The notes under the pieces were generated by a model, which made no database searches, had not been told where the DNA came from, and saw only the letters and a program-made list of their open reading frames with translations. The position numbers and the translations under genes are program-made. A DNA stretch of 64,000 bases, taken from assembly GCF_000471905.2 (NCBI RefSeq), contig NW_006499824.1, positions 654,281 to 718,280 of the forward strand, written 5' to 3'. Shown here one piece after another: positions 47,006 through 59,257 of the stretch. This DNA comes from Amborella trichopoda (taxonomy: Eukaryota; Streptophyta; Magnoliopsida; Amborellales; Amborellaceae). Each line of letters starts with the position of its first letter. Position 1 is the stretch's first letter.

Positions 47006-50000
47006 TCACCCTCTATGTGAAGCCAGGTGAGCCGAAATCTCTCTGAAAACCAGCATCCTCGCCCTGTTAATGGTGAGCAAGCAGAGGCACAAGTGCTCCA
47101 TCAACTCCTCAGCTTGCTGCCTGAAACCCCACTCACTTTTCCTCAGCTGCTTCACCACCTCAATCAAAGCCCACCTCTCCTCCCTCCTATCCAAACAGAA
47201 CGCAATCAACCCCTTCTCATGCTCAATTTCATCTATCAGTCTCGCCACGAGGCGCTCTACAGTGTCGAAATCTGCGTTCAAAATATACGCACCCTTAGTC
47301 GCCGTGTCCAATTGTCCAGACAGGCCCATATCCTTTGCCCTGCTCTTTTTTTTTGGAAGTAGAGGCACACCACTCAGTAATAGAGGCCCGGCCACGACAC
47401 CAACAAAGCAATGCACCGCGAGTGCGAGTGCAAGGGCTGCCAGTGCGCCCGAGGCCAACATTGCGCACCACCCTGCTACCTGCTTGCCAGCTGCCAGGAG
47501 CCTGGCACGGCGGGCTAGTTTTCTGCGTGCTCTACGTAAAATGTTGTGTACGGTTGCTTGGTGGTGGTGTATGGCGGAGAGGCGGTCACGAATGGTGTCA
47601 AAGGGGTTGGGCAGATGTATGAAAAGCTCAAGTGCATCTAGCACAGGAATGGATTGTTCGGCCGGGAGATGTAGGGCATGGAGTAGGAGGCGGCAGTCCA
47701 AGCGAGCTTGGGCAAGGCTTTGGAGAAGCACAACACATGTGTCAGAGGCCTCGGCGCTAGTTGTGAAGTACGACGCAACTAATTCGCAAAGGCGCGGTTT
47801 TTTGGCAAAGCATTTGTGGTTTAGCATGGTGGTTATGGTATCTTGGCTTGGTTCTAGGAGGAGATGGGTGTAAGATGGTGGTGGCTGAGGTGTTGGTAGT
47901 GGAGGATAGGGGGGAGGTTGTTTCATTGGTGGTGGAGACGAGGCCTGGATTTGTTGGTGGTGGAGGTGGAGGTGGAGGTCGGCTTTGTTGAAGAAGTCGG
48001 TGTAGGAGTGAGTGCGAAGAGCTTTGGAGAACTCCTCATTTACATTGAGGGTAGGGCGTGTGGTTGTGTTTCTCTTCTCTGCAAGTGAGAATCAGGTTAG
48101 GGCAATGAGAAAGGAAAAAAACACAAATATTTAAATGAAAAATAATATATGGTCCTGGCCGACCACCTAATTTGGTGGTCTTGCCCTAAAACTTATTTAA
48201 GGAAATATATACTTTGTATATTGTACATGTATGTTGTATACTTTCAAACCGTTTGCAATTATTACAAGGAGGTCACAATCACTCTTAGCCATTAGATGCC
48301 AAATTGAATGGCTTGGAGTATATTATAACGTTCAATTTTTTTTTCCTTCAATTTTGAGTCTAATCAATGGTACATTTACAACCATGAATTTAAGTTCTAA
48401 TGGATAAAAGTGATTATGATATCCTTGTACTAAAAGTGAATGGTTTCTTTCCATATTTTACTAAAAGTGAATGGTTTCTTTACATATTTTTCCATACTGA
48501 ACTCCATTTCATCTCTACTTAGGTGAGTTTGAGATGGAAATTTTTCCAATCGTCCGTTGTCATTGATGTAATGCTGAAAAGGTGTAGCTTACTGTTTTGA
48601 TACTACAACTAATTGGACTTTGTAAACACTTATTATTTACCCTAAACGAGATTTTTCAAGCTTATGTTTTGCATTTAGTAGGATTTAAAGGTCTTACATG
48701 GGTGGTAAATGTGGGTTAAATTTTATTGGAAAACTTATTGGCAAATACCCGAAGGGAACATTCACCGTCCAACTCCAAACAGGATACAAAGTGGAATTTT
48801 AACAACCGACATCCATCCAAGAATGGTAAATTTAGATTATATGCATCATTATTCAGTAAAGGGTGTTGAACAATAAAATTAAAAAAAATTAATCATAATG
48901 ATTAGAAATATTCTTTAGAAGATTTTGTCAGTTTTCAATGCTATTTGGGCACTTTCATATTTTTCCTTTTTTTAAATAAAATATATGTGGTATATTGAAG
49001 TTATAAATACTGTATCTTTTATAGCTTTTCATTAGTCTTCTAAGGATTCTATTAATCCATTTAAATTTTTTTTTTTAAAGAGATTTTAAGAGAATTGTTA
49101 CCCTTTTTTGTACTTTTTTTTTTGAGGTGTACCTAGAGATGTGTACTCATGCATAAACCCTCATGCTTCTAAAAAGAGACAGTTTCATGAAATCTTAACA
49201 AGGATCAATTGAATTCCAGTGTTAACTTAAACAAAGTCATTGATCCTTGAGGCAGTCGATGGATAGCTGTGGTACACAAAGCTCTTATCTTATTATTATT
49301 ATTATTTCGCATAAAAGATGAGATCCCTTCATGTCATTTGGTGCCCCACTAGACAGGTACTTGATTATCATGCAATAGCAAAACATATAATTTTGTCACC
49401 TTGACAACTACTTTCTCTGCTAGTTTTCATATTCCTGGAAACTTAAGATCAGCAAGATCTCAAATTATAATATTTTAGGGATTCATCTTTACAATTTGAA
49501 AAACAAGGGGATGTTTGTTACTGCCTTGTTAATACGTAAAGGAAAACCTTTATATAAGGTTGCAACAGTAATCCATACCATTCATTTTAATACCATTCAT
49601 TTTAATTATGCGGTGTAGATATATAATTATCTTAGACGTGTTATATATATTATTGTCTTAAAACGTGTAATTATTTCAAAAGATGCACCAAATCTATGCT
49701 ACCCAATTAAAATGGTCGGTGTGGATTACAATAACTTTAAATCTACCATTAAGGTTGTAACCTTACACAAACAACACCCATACATAAATAAATACGATAT
49801 AAATATTAAGAAGAGGAAAATTCAAAAAATAAATGTATATTTTTTAAAAAATCTAAAGTAACGTTTGAAAAAGACGGACTTGGGTTTCGATTCTGGACAT
49901 GTTAAGGTTCCAATAAGCTCAATAAGTTGTCAAATTCGAGTAACTCAGGCGATTCTGAATCAGACTCGCCTAGATCTAAGGGAGCAAGAAGAAATAGTAC

Positions 50001-50072
50001 GACAGCATAATATATACCTTGATTAAACAAGGAGCTTGGTTTGGATGCCCTGAGCTTCCCCCACATCTTCAT
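47006..50072 (-). CDS. UPF0496 (DUF677) membrane protein, two exons (50072-50018, 48078-47006)
   Basis: Joined exons encode 375 aa, typical of the family. Exon 1 gives MKMWGKLRASKPSSLFNQ plus one base and ends caag|gtatat. Exon 2 starts after cacttgcag with two bases that complete the codon, so the phase fits. Exon 2 begins KRNTTTRPTLNVNEEFSKAL, the conserved UPF0496 start (TLNVNEEF at about 28-35), then HSYTDFFNKAD, a Pro-rich linker (66-88), a helical region, two adjacent hydrophobic segments (about 219-240 and 241-259) and a C-terminal helical half. Family members such as Arabidopsis At14a-like proteins are linked to membrane or cytoskeleton contacts; the role here is not shown. The intron of 1.94 kb holds a MITE and a family B repeat. 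CDS GC content is much higher than the surroundings. Confidence 0.92.
48264..48430. repeat. Family B repeat in the UPF0496 intron
   Basis: Inverted ends acaaggaggtcacaatcact and agtgattatgatatccttgt; the inner words ccattagatgcc and ctaatggataaaag also mirror each other. The most complete copy of this family in the window. Confidence 0.7.
49541..49779 (+). mobile_element. Short MITE (family A ends) with 9-bp target duplication, in the UPF0496 intron
   Basis: Starts ggaaaacctttatataaggt, ends ccttacacaaacaacaccc. Flanks atacgtaaa (49532-49540) and atacataaa (49780-49788), 8/9. Only 239 bp: the ends match family A but the interior differs. Confidence 0.82.
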
Positions 50073-50349
50073 CTCGCTAAACCTGTGTCTGCAAATTGCA
50101 ACAAGATTTATGGACCCAAAAACACACACACTCTACTTGTCGTTGAGGCAACTCCCTATAAGTCTCTCTCAATTAGAACACAGCGATATGTGTCCCTATG
50201 GTCACTCCAAAATATAGCATATAATGGGGCCGAGAGAGATTAGATGCTCTTAAAGATAGGTATAGATCACACCTCCTAATCGACACGTCCTCACTTTTAA
50301 AAAATCTCACCGAGAATTGGGCATCACGCCACCAATTTTTCAACAGGTT

Positions 50350-50540
50350 CTCTTTAGCCACAAATATTTTGCTAAAAAGAACAGAGAGAAAATTAGAGAG
50401 AAAGAGAGGGCTAGAGAGAGAGAGAAAGTTAGAGAGAGGGGGCAAGAAAGAGAAAGTTAGAGTGAGGGGAGAGAGAGTGCAAGAGATAAGTTAGAGAGAG
50501 GAGGCTTGAGAGAGAAAATTAGAGAGAGAAAGAGATGGAG
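50350..50540 (-). promoter_or_regulatory. Pyrimidine-rich tract upstream of the UPF0496 gene
   Basis: Nearly continuous GAGA on the plus strand, so CTCT in gene sense, about 280-470 bp before the start codon; a smaller tract lies at 50650-50695. CT-rich tracts are common in plant promoters, but this may be only a microsatellite. Confidence 0.4.
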
Positions 50541-52774
50541 AACTCCAACTAGTTTGCAAGCTTCACACAAGGGATACTTCAAACATTCCGGTTCTCCAGC
50601 AAACCTGTTTCCCATTGATTCTTATATATGCCTTCCCCAAAAGGGAAAAAGTGGGGAGAGAATGAGGAGAGAGAAAATGGTAGAGAGAGAAAATTGTTAT
50701 GAAAAGGTGGTGGGATTCTTCTGGTAGTGCAGTTAAGGGGAGAGTGAAGCTTCTCAATAAGAGATGAGAAAAGAAGAAACGTTTAACAAACCCGGGTTTC
50801 CTGGCTCTAACTGACCCATGTCACAATTTATTGGTCGCCACTGGGACTCTTTGGGCCCCTCATTTGAGGGGGAAAAGAGGCTGTTATCTGACGTGGCATC
50901 TGATGACGACCCCAGAGATGAGTGAATTGCTGTGCAAGAAACCATGAGAAGAGAGAAACTCATGGGCACTTCTGCACACCCAATCTAAAATAAAATATAA
51001 TTATGTACGGACACAAATATTAAATTATAAATTATTTTAATATTATATAAAAGGTCGGACAATCTGAATAAAAAAAAAAAAAAAAAAAATTTCTTCTAAA
51101 AGTGCCTCTCAATCTGAGGATACTATCCTTGGTCAGCATTTTAATATTTTTTTTTTTTTTGAAATTTTTAGATAGTAGAGTTGTGCTTTAATATTTAAGG
51201 TAGTGACTAGATTGAACCAACCTTCTGTTGTGATTTTCAAAGTGGTTTGAGATTGACATCTTTGGACCGCAAAGACTTACTCTGTTAAGAATTCGAGTTG
51301 CCCATTCTCGCACCGCATTCTTTGGTACAATTCGAGGTTGGCATCTTTGGACAGTATTTGTTCATTTATTTGCTAAAAAATAAAGGGGTATGAGGATGCT
51401 AACCTTAGACTGCTTTCTGAATTAGGCACTACCCCTCACATTAGCGTACTGCCCTGTTAATGAAAAAAACCTAAAAGAACAAAAAAATCCGAAAAGCGGT
51501 CAGACGTTGGCATCCTTGCAATTTTGAAAAAAATAAAAATACATGTTGACCAATCTTTTTAATAATTTTTATCCAAAATTTGTACTTTCTTATTTTTTGT
51601 GCCCATATTTAAATTAGTCAAAAAAAATCTAAGAGAGAATACTCATCAATATTGCCATATAGAGAGAGAAACAAAGAATGACAAGCTCATGGGGCACTTA
51701 AGTACTCCATGTCTAGAGAGAGGGGGGACATTAAAAGTAGTGTTTGGCAGCAAGCCCGAATACCCTACGTTTTTTTATGCGTTCAATCATTTTAGGAAAG
51801 ATTGAAAAGTATTTTGGCTGAATACTTAGTTTTATATTTTTTTTTGTTTTTAGATTATTTTTAAGATTCATAAATTAATTTTTCAAAATATATGTTTTTA
51901 CTGTTTTTTTACTTCATTTAGATGTGTTTTGTTTAATTTTGCTTTAAATAAATATATATATATATAAATATATATTTTTTTATTTTTTATTTTTTTTTCT
52001 AAATTTTTTGAACATTTTTTAACTTGAACATTACCTGGCCCAACTAGGACCAAGTTACTCGGACTTGGGCAGAGTACTCAGCCCGAGTTGAACCATGGAA
52101 ATGTAGATAGAGAATGATCACCCAACTTTGTCTTGCAAAAATCTAGAGAGAGGAAGTGAACCCCAAATTTCGACTTGCTATTCTGAATATTTCATCCGTG
52201 AGGAGCTCAACTAATGATCAGATAAGTCTTACCCAAGATTTTTTGTTGCTTTTTTTTTGACCCACACAATGCCCATTCATCACTCTCTCTCCCTAAAACC
52301 GGATCCCTGATCCTGCCCTCGCACACTTTTTTGCTATATCGATGCAACGCTCACGCGTACACGCATGTAAATAACAGGAAAACCTCTCACTACCCCAGCC
52401 TCTCTCCCTCTAAAACGTCTCACTTGCTTTGTCTCTCTCTAAAACATCTCACTAGCCCGGACTCTCTCTCTAGGATCAGGCTTGTGCTTTGCCCAAGGGT
52501 TTGGTGAATAGAGATGCACGCGCTACGTGCAATACGCGTGACTTCCCATTATGCCCATGCACATAGGTAGCATGCATCACATTCACATGGGACTGCTTCG
52601 TTCTTCTAATCTGGAATACAGGGAGGGCTCTTATATTAGTAATTGGGATAGGATGGTGATTATAATTGGGCTTACTAATTAAATCATGGAAGTGGACGTG
52701 TACGTTATAGGTTGCCATCATTAATGATGACACACTTGTGGTGCATGTTATTTAACGCACCATATTCTTTGCGT
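50541..52774. other. Intergenic, no gene recognised
   Basis: Holds an A-run (51071-51090), T-rich stretches, and at 51790-52100 a possible element whose right end (caagttactcggacttgggc) resembles the termini of 40139-40543. Pyrimidine-rich words with ctctctaaaac recur at 52380-52475. No gene. Confidence 0.4.
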
Positions 52775-53277
52775 TAGGGGTGGCAACGGGTCGGGTCTGG
52801 GTGGACTCGTATCCAAACCCAAATAGTATGTAGGTCCATGTTTTGGATTTGGATCTGATCCATCGGGTCCAAAAGTTGTACCCTATACCTATACCCATTG
52901 GGTATTAGGTCTATCTCGTCGGATCCAGGTTCAGGTTGGGTTCATTGATATCCTTACTATGAACTTTTTTTTTTTTTACCATTATATACTCATATTATTG
53001 GTAACAAGGTCCCACCATTAGATTTCAAGTGGTCTGATTTGTCGTTTAATAGCAAAAGATAACTACAAGTTCTTATTATATAAAATCCATAATATACCCA
53101 AACAAATAAGGTTTAAAGTATTTTATCTCCAACAATTTACGGGTACAGGGCAAGTCCAACCGGTCCAGGGTTTGGACTTGGATTCAATCTATCAAATCCA
53201 AATATTGGATCCATACCCGGATCCATCGGGTGTACTTGGTGGGTCCCGGGTCAGATCCAGATCCATTGCCATCCCTA
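52775..53277. mobile_element. Inverted-repeat element with GGGTGGCAA-type ends
   Basis: Left end taggggtggcaacgggtcgg faces right end ccattgccatcccta, with ggatcc/gggtcc words near both ends and an AT-rich middle. Same end class as 40870-41136. About 500 bp, non-coding; no clear flanking duplication. Confidence 0.65.
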
Positions 53278-54250
53278 TTTCCATGAAGTCCTTATTTTCC
53301 ATACACCATTTAAGTTCGTTTGGCTTTTGGTGGTCATGAGTGAGGAGATGCATTAGGGCCTAAAAAAAACTAGGTGAAGAGAGAGAGGGACAGAGGGGGA
53401 GAGAGGGGAAGAGAGAGTATTTTGTAGGGATGGAAAGCGTGTCCTGCATGTAATTGAGATAAAATTAAAGTAACTCCGACACGTAAAGATTTCATAGACA
53501 CCCGAATATTCGTGGTGTTAAAGCTGAGAAAGTTATGAATTATGATAAGGTCGGTGACAAGGAGACCCTAAAATTCAGAGAAAGAGTAATGATAATGGAT
53601 TAGGAGCAATCTTTTTGGTCCAAATCAATTTGACAATTAAGCTTGTGATAGACTATTGCGCCCCCAACATATGTTGCCACTTTCATTGGTTTCACATGAA
53701 AGTTACTCCCTTGTATGATTAGGTGCAGGACTTTTTCACATCAATTGCCTGCGAATTACTGTGAAAAAAAGCGCGGTGATTAATTGGTGTAAAAAATACG
53801 TTTGGACCAATTGATGTGAAAAAACTCTCGCATCTAATCGCATGAGGAAGTTTTTTCCACATCAAAATACTTAATAGAAATTTTTTATGCATACGAAACG
53901 TGCCCATACAATTACATAGAAGTTCGACACTAAAATTTGCTCGAAAAAACGCTTGTTTAAATGGGAAAAATTAAAATGAGAGTGAGTAATGATCAAATCT
54001 TCCCAACTGTAAAGCGTAAACCACACTTTGTCATAAGTCTTAAATTGGAATCTACGAATACTTATCTCTAATCCGCCAGCTAGCATTCATACATCCCAAA
54101 GCCGCGTAAGGAAGTAGGACTTGTCGCAGGGCTCATGACTAATGCCTAACAAGAGAGTGGGGGGGGGGGGGGGATGGCAAATCAATGTACAAATGGGCCT
54201 TGCGTTACAAAACTTTGATGCCCCATCCCCAAGCCACCTACAAACCCATA
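53278..54250. other. Intergenic, no gene recognised
   Basis: GA-rich patch at 53375-53420, an imperfect repeat of ttcacatcaattg-type words at 53738-53870, and a G15 run at 54159-54173. Confidence 0.45.
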
Positions 54251-54705
54251 GGGTAAGGTTTGTGTGAGGTGCCCTACTTATACAGTAGAAATAAGGTGCA
54301 CCTCTAATATTTTTTGGAGGAAGTAGTTTCAATGTCAGAAACTTAATGACGGCTTGAAAATCTATTTTCATCCCTAGTTATAAAATTTGAAATTTTAGAA
54401 ACGATATCGATCGAGCAGACTTATAAAGACTTGGAAATCTTGAAAATAGACGGTTGAGATAAAATTCGTATAGATGGAGCAGATTTATAAACATTTGGAA
54501 ATCTTGAAAATAGATGGTTCAGATAATTTGTTACTAGATAAATTAATTTTAGGGCCTGAAATTCTTTTTTCTTCAGATCCGTGCATCTTGAGTTTGAGAT
54601 TATCAAATTGGAAGGCTTACCGACCTTAGAACACTCTTCTAGAAGATTTTGGAGGTGCACCGTGCTTCAGTAGTCTAAAGTTGACAACTCATATCAACTT
54701 TTTCC
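54251..54705 (-). mobile_element. MITE family A copy with internal duplication
   Basis: Starts gggtaaggtttgtgtgaggt, ends atatcaactttttcc. A block of about 60 bp (gagcagacttataaagactt / gagcagatttataaacattt) is present twice, making it 455 bp long. Flanks do not match. Confidence 0.75.
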
Positions 54706-54844
54706 AGCCTATTATCATTTTTACGGAAATTCTTAATCAAGTCTAGTTGGCATGTATACCGCGCTTCCGTGATAGTACATTTATTTAGTTTCTTCTAGGG
54801 CTGGTCATGGTACACGTGCTTCTTCAATCCAAACAAAATGAAGG

Positions 54845-55125
54845 AAAATTGTTTATATGCGTTCCAAAAAGTATAAAGCATCCATTTTGAAGATGAATGC
54901 AAGTAGTTGTTTCATCTAAAAATAATGGAAACTAAAGGTCCAAATATTTTTTTGCTAGAATTATTATTTCTATTTTAAAAATTTACTTATTTTTTCATAT
55001 TCATGATCTCCATGTTAGAGATTACATGTTCTTAGAAATTAAGTCCAAAAATCATCTCAAAAATAAATTTATTAATAGGCCCACATTTTTACATATGCGG
55101 GCTTGGCCGTATAGAAACGGGTCCC
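54845..55125 (+). mobile_element. MITE-like repeat family C copy
   Basis: gtataaagcatccattttga, catgatctccatgttagaga, ttaataggcccacattttta and atgcgggcttggccgta match 35040-35335 and reversed 7245-7540. Confidence 0.7.
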
Positions 55126-55779
55126 AAAATGAATGAATATGCAGGAGAAGTATGTATAATTATAAATGTTCTTGGTGAGTAAGATTTAATTTAATTCATA
55201 TTTGTTTCGTATGTATTAGTTGACAGAAAAGGGTAGGACCTGGACATTTTATGAGAGCCCTTTGTGGGAAGGTATCTTTTTGAATAAACCGATAATTGGG
55301 AGGTACACAGATTCGTTGATCGGCGGGTTATTAGATGTCATTTTGGCTTCAAAAATGGTTAGGGACAGGCCTATGAGGGTACGGTATCCTGTGCAAGGGT
55401 TACACATCCATTGGCTATAGTAAGTGAGGTGACTTAACTTGTGGGATCAAGTGGATTTTGAATATTTGGTGTACTTATAATATAGTTCTTGATGTGGTAA
55501 TCACCCAATTCATTGGGATGCTATAGGAGTTGGAAGGTGTTTATCTTTTCCCATGAGGCTGAAGGGTGATGGCTTGTTTTTGGTTATGTCAGCACATTGG
55601 TTGTTGTTTAATTATTGCATTAGATGGGCTTGGCCTATTCTCCATAATGTTCAAACTTGCCATGCAGGGTAAGACTTTCGTAGTTGACAGCCTATAAAAA
55701 AAAAAAACCAGGTAAACTATTGGTAAATATTTGATTCATGTGTAAATGAAATGAGGGAATGGGAGATCACTTGTCTCTC
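55126..55779. other. Possible upstream part of LINE 2
   Basis: An open frame at 55220-55420 and following sequence precede the recognisable LINE in the same direction. No conserved RT motif can be identified, so assignment to the LINE is only by position. Confidence 0.3.
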
Positions 55780-56590
55780 TGTTTCTCATATTTGGGAGTT
55801 GGCTTTTCTCAGGATGGGGGTTTCTTTGATGTTACCAAGAGGCCACAGGGAAATGTACCCATATTGCCTAAGACAGGGATGACAATTTGAAAAGTATTTC
55901 CCGTGGCTATATTATGGGAGGTTTTAAAGAAAAGGAATATAAGAACTTTTGATACCATTCTTTTCAATGGGGGATATGATTAAAAGTAAAATCTTGCGTA
56001 CATTGTGGAGCTGGCTTTTTGTTTCAAAAGAAGGACGGGTTATTTTGAAAGTAGATATATCTTAATTTGGTGAGTTTAGTTAACCCGTGCATTCCAAAGC
56101 TTCGACCTAAAGGAAGATGGGGCTCCTTTTTTACTGGGGTATTTTAAACTCAACTTTGATGGGAGCTCAATTGGGAATTCACAGTCCATAAGAGTAGGAT
56201 GAATGCTTTGAGACTAATGGAATTTTATGTTCTTCTAGATTGTGTGATGTATAAGGCCAAATCTGGTCGAGCTTAAAGAGTTTACAGGACAAGAAGATTC
56301 AAGATTTTTTTTATAGCAGTGGGGGGCAAATTGTTATTAGCTGGTGCAAGAATGAGCAAAGATTACCATGGAGTTTGCAATCCAACACATTGAATATCAT
56401 GGATATTAGTGACTATATCGATATAGATTTTGCACATATTTATAGAGAAGCTAACTAAGGTGTTTCCGGGGTTTAACTATGTTTTGAGGAGTTGGTCTCT
56501 TTGATGCTGTTGTAGCTATCTTGCAAAAGTTTTTTATCAATAAAATTAGTAATATTTTGAAAAAAACAAAAAACAAAAAACAAAAAAAAG
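55780..56590 (+). mobile_element. LINE fragment 2, same family as 11890-12880
   Basis: Readings SHIWELAF, ILWEVLKKRNIRTFD and SKEGRVILKVDI parallel AILWEVWKEMNSRTFDG and ITKEGFLEG in LINE 1. RNase H start KLNFDGSSIGN at about 56148. Ends in an A-rich tail with AAAAAAC repeats (56558-56590). Frameshifts and stops throughout. Confidence 0.72.
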
Positions 56591-58013
56591 AAGGGACCAG
56601 GGCTAGTGACCTCGACAAGAGAAAGTTTAAAAGAGCATTTTGAAATCACCAGAGAGGCCACTAGCATCGTTGAATGACGAACAACCAAGATTTCATCCCA
56701 AATGTGCAACGGTGATTAAGGATACCAGATGCATATAAATATAGGGGTCAAACACCCTCTTTTGGAAGACTAGAACTCAAACTATCTTACCATACTTTGT
56801 GAGATTCAACCCAGACTCTGACTGACCCTATACGTCCCTGACTTGGTAGACTTAAATCTCAATCTAGGACACCTAAACTCAACGTCCAATACCTTCGAAC
56901 CCTGACTACGATATACTCCCGAAGGGTTCGAGAAGGTCGATGCATCCATATTGCTTCTGAACCGGCACCGGCTCAGGGTGTTGAGCTTGGGGCTCAATTT
57001 CGAGGTACGCCCCTATTTCCATTCTCTTCATTTCATTTCGTCTATTTTTTAAATGCATCTTCTGACTCTCTCTTTTTTGGAACCCCATTTGGAAACCTCC
57101 GTGCCAGCTTCCAGTTTTGCCGTCTCAAAAGCCGGCATTGCCGTGAATATTGTCAAGGCAGTTTTATGGCCGCCTAAATCATAATTTATCGAGACCCATT
57201 CTCTACTGATCCCCTTTTCACGAGTTTACGGTTGAAAATGAGCCGAGGAGCGCAATCCTAATTGAAAATTTCAAAGTATAAACAAACTTCAGATGTTGTA
57301 AAGAAATCTTTAACAATTAAACTAGTAAAACCCCTTTAGAATATCGTTTTTTTCAAGTTCGTTTGATTTTATATTAACCCACAAATAAGAAAGATGATGT
57401 GTAGTTTTGGTTGACTTTGCGTGTGAGGATTTGACTACATGTCCATACCATGGTGACATCGATACCAGTATTGCACCCCATTGTGTCCAATAGTGTCTTT
57501 TTTTGTTTTTTTGGATAACTAGAATGGAGTGTTTTTTTTTGTTTTTGAAAACATCATTTTTCAATGAAAAATAATAAAAATTTTAACAGACTCAAACAAT
57601 TTCCCATGTTTACATACGTCAATTTTGTAAACAAAATATCTTAGAATAAAATAATAAAAAATTCCCATGTTTACATGTGTCAATTTTGAAATTTCCAGTC
57701 TTCAAAAAGTATTTTATATTTATATTTTTATAATGCAAAAAAATTTAATCCTATTTTCAATTTTTAAATAGGGGTTGTTGTCCGTGTTTACAGAAGTTAA
57801 TTTTGAAAATGCCCCGTGTTTTTTTTTTCAATGAAAAAGTAGTTCAGAATAAAGAATAAAATATATTCTTATTTTTAATAGTTTTTAACTTATTTTTATG
57901 GTGAAATTTTTTATGACTAAAATTTATATTTATGGAGCAACAATTTTTTATCTATCTATTTATTTATATATTATTATTTTTTGTTGATGCTTTGTTATTG
58001 TTATGACATATGA
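56591..58013. other. Intergenic, no gene recognised
   Basis: 56720-57020 is GC-richer (aggttcg, ccggcaccggctcag) but has no recognisable domain. The rest is AT-rich, with a repeated ttcccatgtttacat block (57600 and 57662). Confidence 0.4.
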
Positions 58014-58022
58014 ATTGTAGTT

Positions 58023-58592
58023 AGTGTTCGCAAAATCGAACCGGAACAGTTAATCGAACATGGACCTGGAAGCGGTTTAACCGGTCTAACCGGTAAACCA
58101 GCCAATTCAATTGCTCTAACTGGGTAAGTCTCGAGCGGTCAAAAAAGTGTTAAAACAAATAAAAAAGTACAAAAAAATCTACTAAAATATGAAAAACATA
58201 TAAAAAATGATTAAAACAAAACACATTAAAAAGAAGTTGAAAATTAATGAAAAAATTGATTTTAACCCATTTTAAATTTTTCAAGGGCTATTTTTAAAAT
58301 TTTCTAAAAAACATGGGAAAGTATAAAAGTGAGTATTAATGATCAATTTTTTTTTTAATCTTTACCATAATGTAATGAATATTTAAAAATGTATTAAACA
58401 TCAAATTCTTTATTTTTGAGAATTTATATACATTTTTTTGATTTTTTTTTTTGAGAATTTATATACATTTTTTTGATTTTTTTTTAAAACACCGGTTGAT
58501 CATCCTAACCGCCTAAAATCGAAACTGATCACTGGCCGGTTCTGATCTAACTGAGTGGTTAGCGGTTAGATCGGGCGATTTTGTGAACAATG
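58023..58592 (+). mobile_element. Family D inverted-repeat element with 9-bp target duplication
   Basis: Left end agtgttcgcaaaatcgaacc, right end gggcgattttgtgaacaatg. Flanks attgtagtt (58014-58022) and attgtagta (58593-58601), 8/9. Core matches 8300-8620. A 42-bp block (gagaatttatatacattttt) is tandemly duplicated at 58418-58480. Confidence 0.82.
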
Positions 58593-59257
58593 ATTGTAGT
58601 ACATCTAAATACAAATGTGACGTGCAGACAATTTTCAGTATATGTGCTTATACTCATACATCTATATAGTGTATGGGTGTGTCATGTATAGATGACATTT
58701 TATTGTGGTCACATTTCTGATTCTCTAAATTCATGTCACAAATAGACACACATGCTCGTTTTTAAGGATAAACATGTTCAGGGACTAGGAGAGCCTCATG
58801 AGCGCACACTGTGAAAAATAGTAATATCAAATATTCCATGCTCCCATAAGAGCATACTTTTTATTTTGCTCCTTCCACTAATTCTTAATATAAAATTTTA
58901 GGGCCCCAATTTTTAGGGATGAATAGTATGCGCTTTAGTTTGAACCCTGCAATGCACTTGTGATGACAGGCTCGATGAGTAAATGGCGCATGCGTGACAC
59001 CAACTAAAAGGGCGAAGTATCGTGGTAATATTGCGAGTTACCACTGTTTTGGGCCAAACACTTGCACGCAACAGGAAAAAACTGCTTTTTACAGCTGCAT
59101 TGCGCACAATTGGAACGGTAGCTGCGTTACTCTAGGTGTTTCTTTTTTCAAAAGACCAAGTGTACTATGCTCCCATGAGATTATATTGTCCACTTGCTCC
59201 CTCGGTAAAAAAAAAAAAAAAAAAAAAAAAAGTAACCGAACTAGATATTTCTTAAAA
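58593..59257. repeat. Spacer with family F repeat ends and poly-A
   Basis: 58835-58880 (catgctcccataagagcata) and 59165-59205 (atgctcccatgagattatat; gctccctcgg) are a pair of family F ends. An A24 run lies at 59208-59231. No gene. Confidence 0.45.

Noticed and set aside
47070-47873. Long plus-strand open frame opposite the UPF0496 exon
   Set aside because: It is the antisense shadow of a GC-rich conserved exon. Its translation has no domain, and the minus-strand product fits a known family with correct splicing.
52476-52733. 85-codon minus-strand frame starting MSSLMMATYNVHVHF
   Set aside because: No domain, no neighbours in frame, composition like non-coding DNA.
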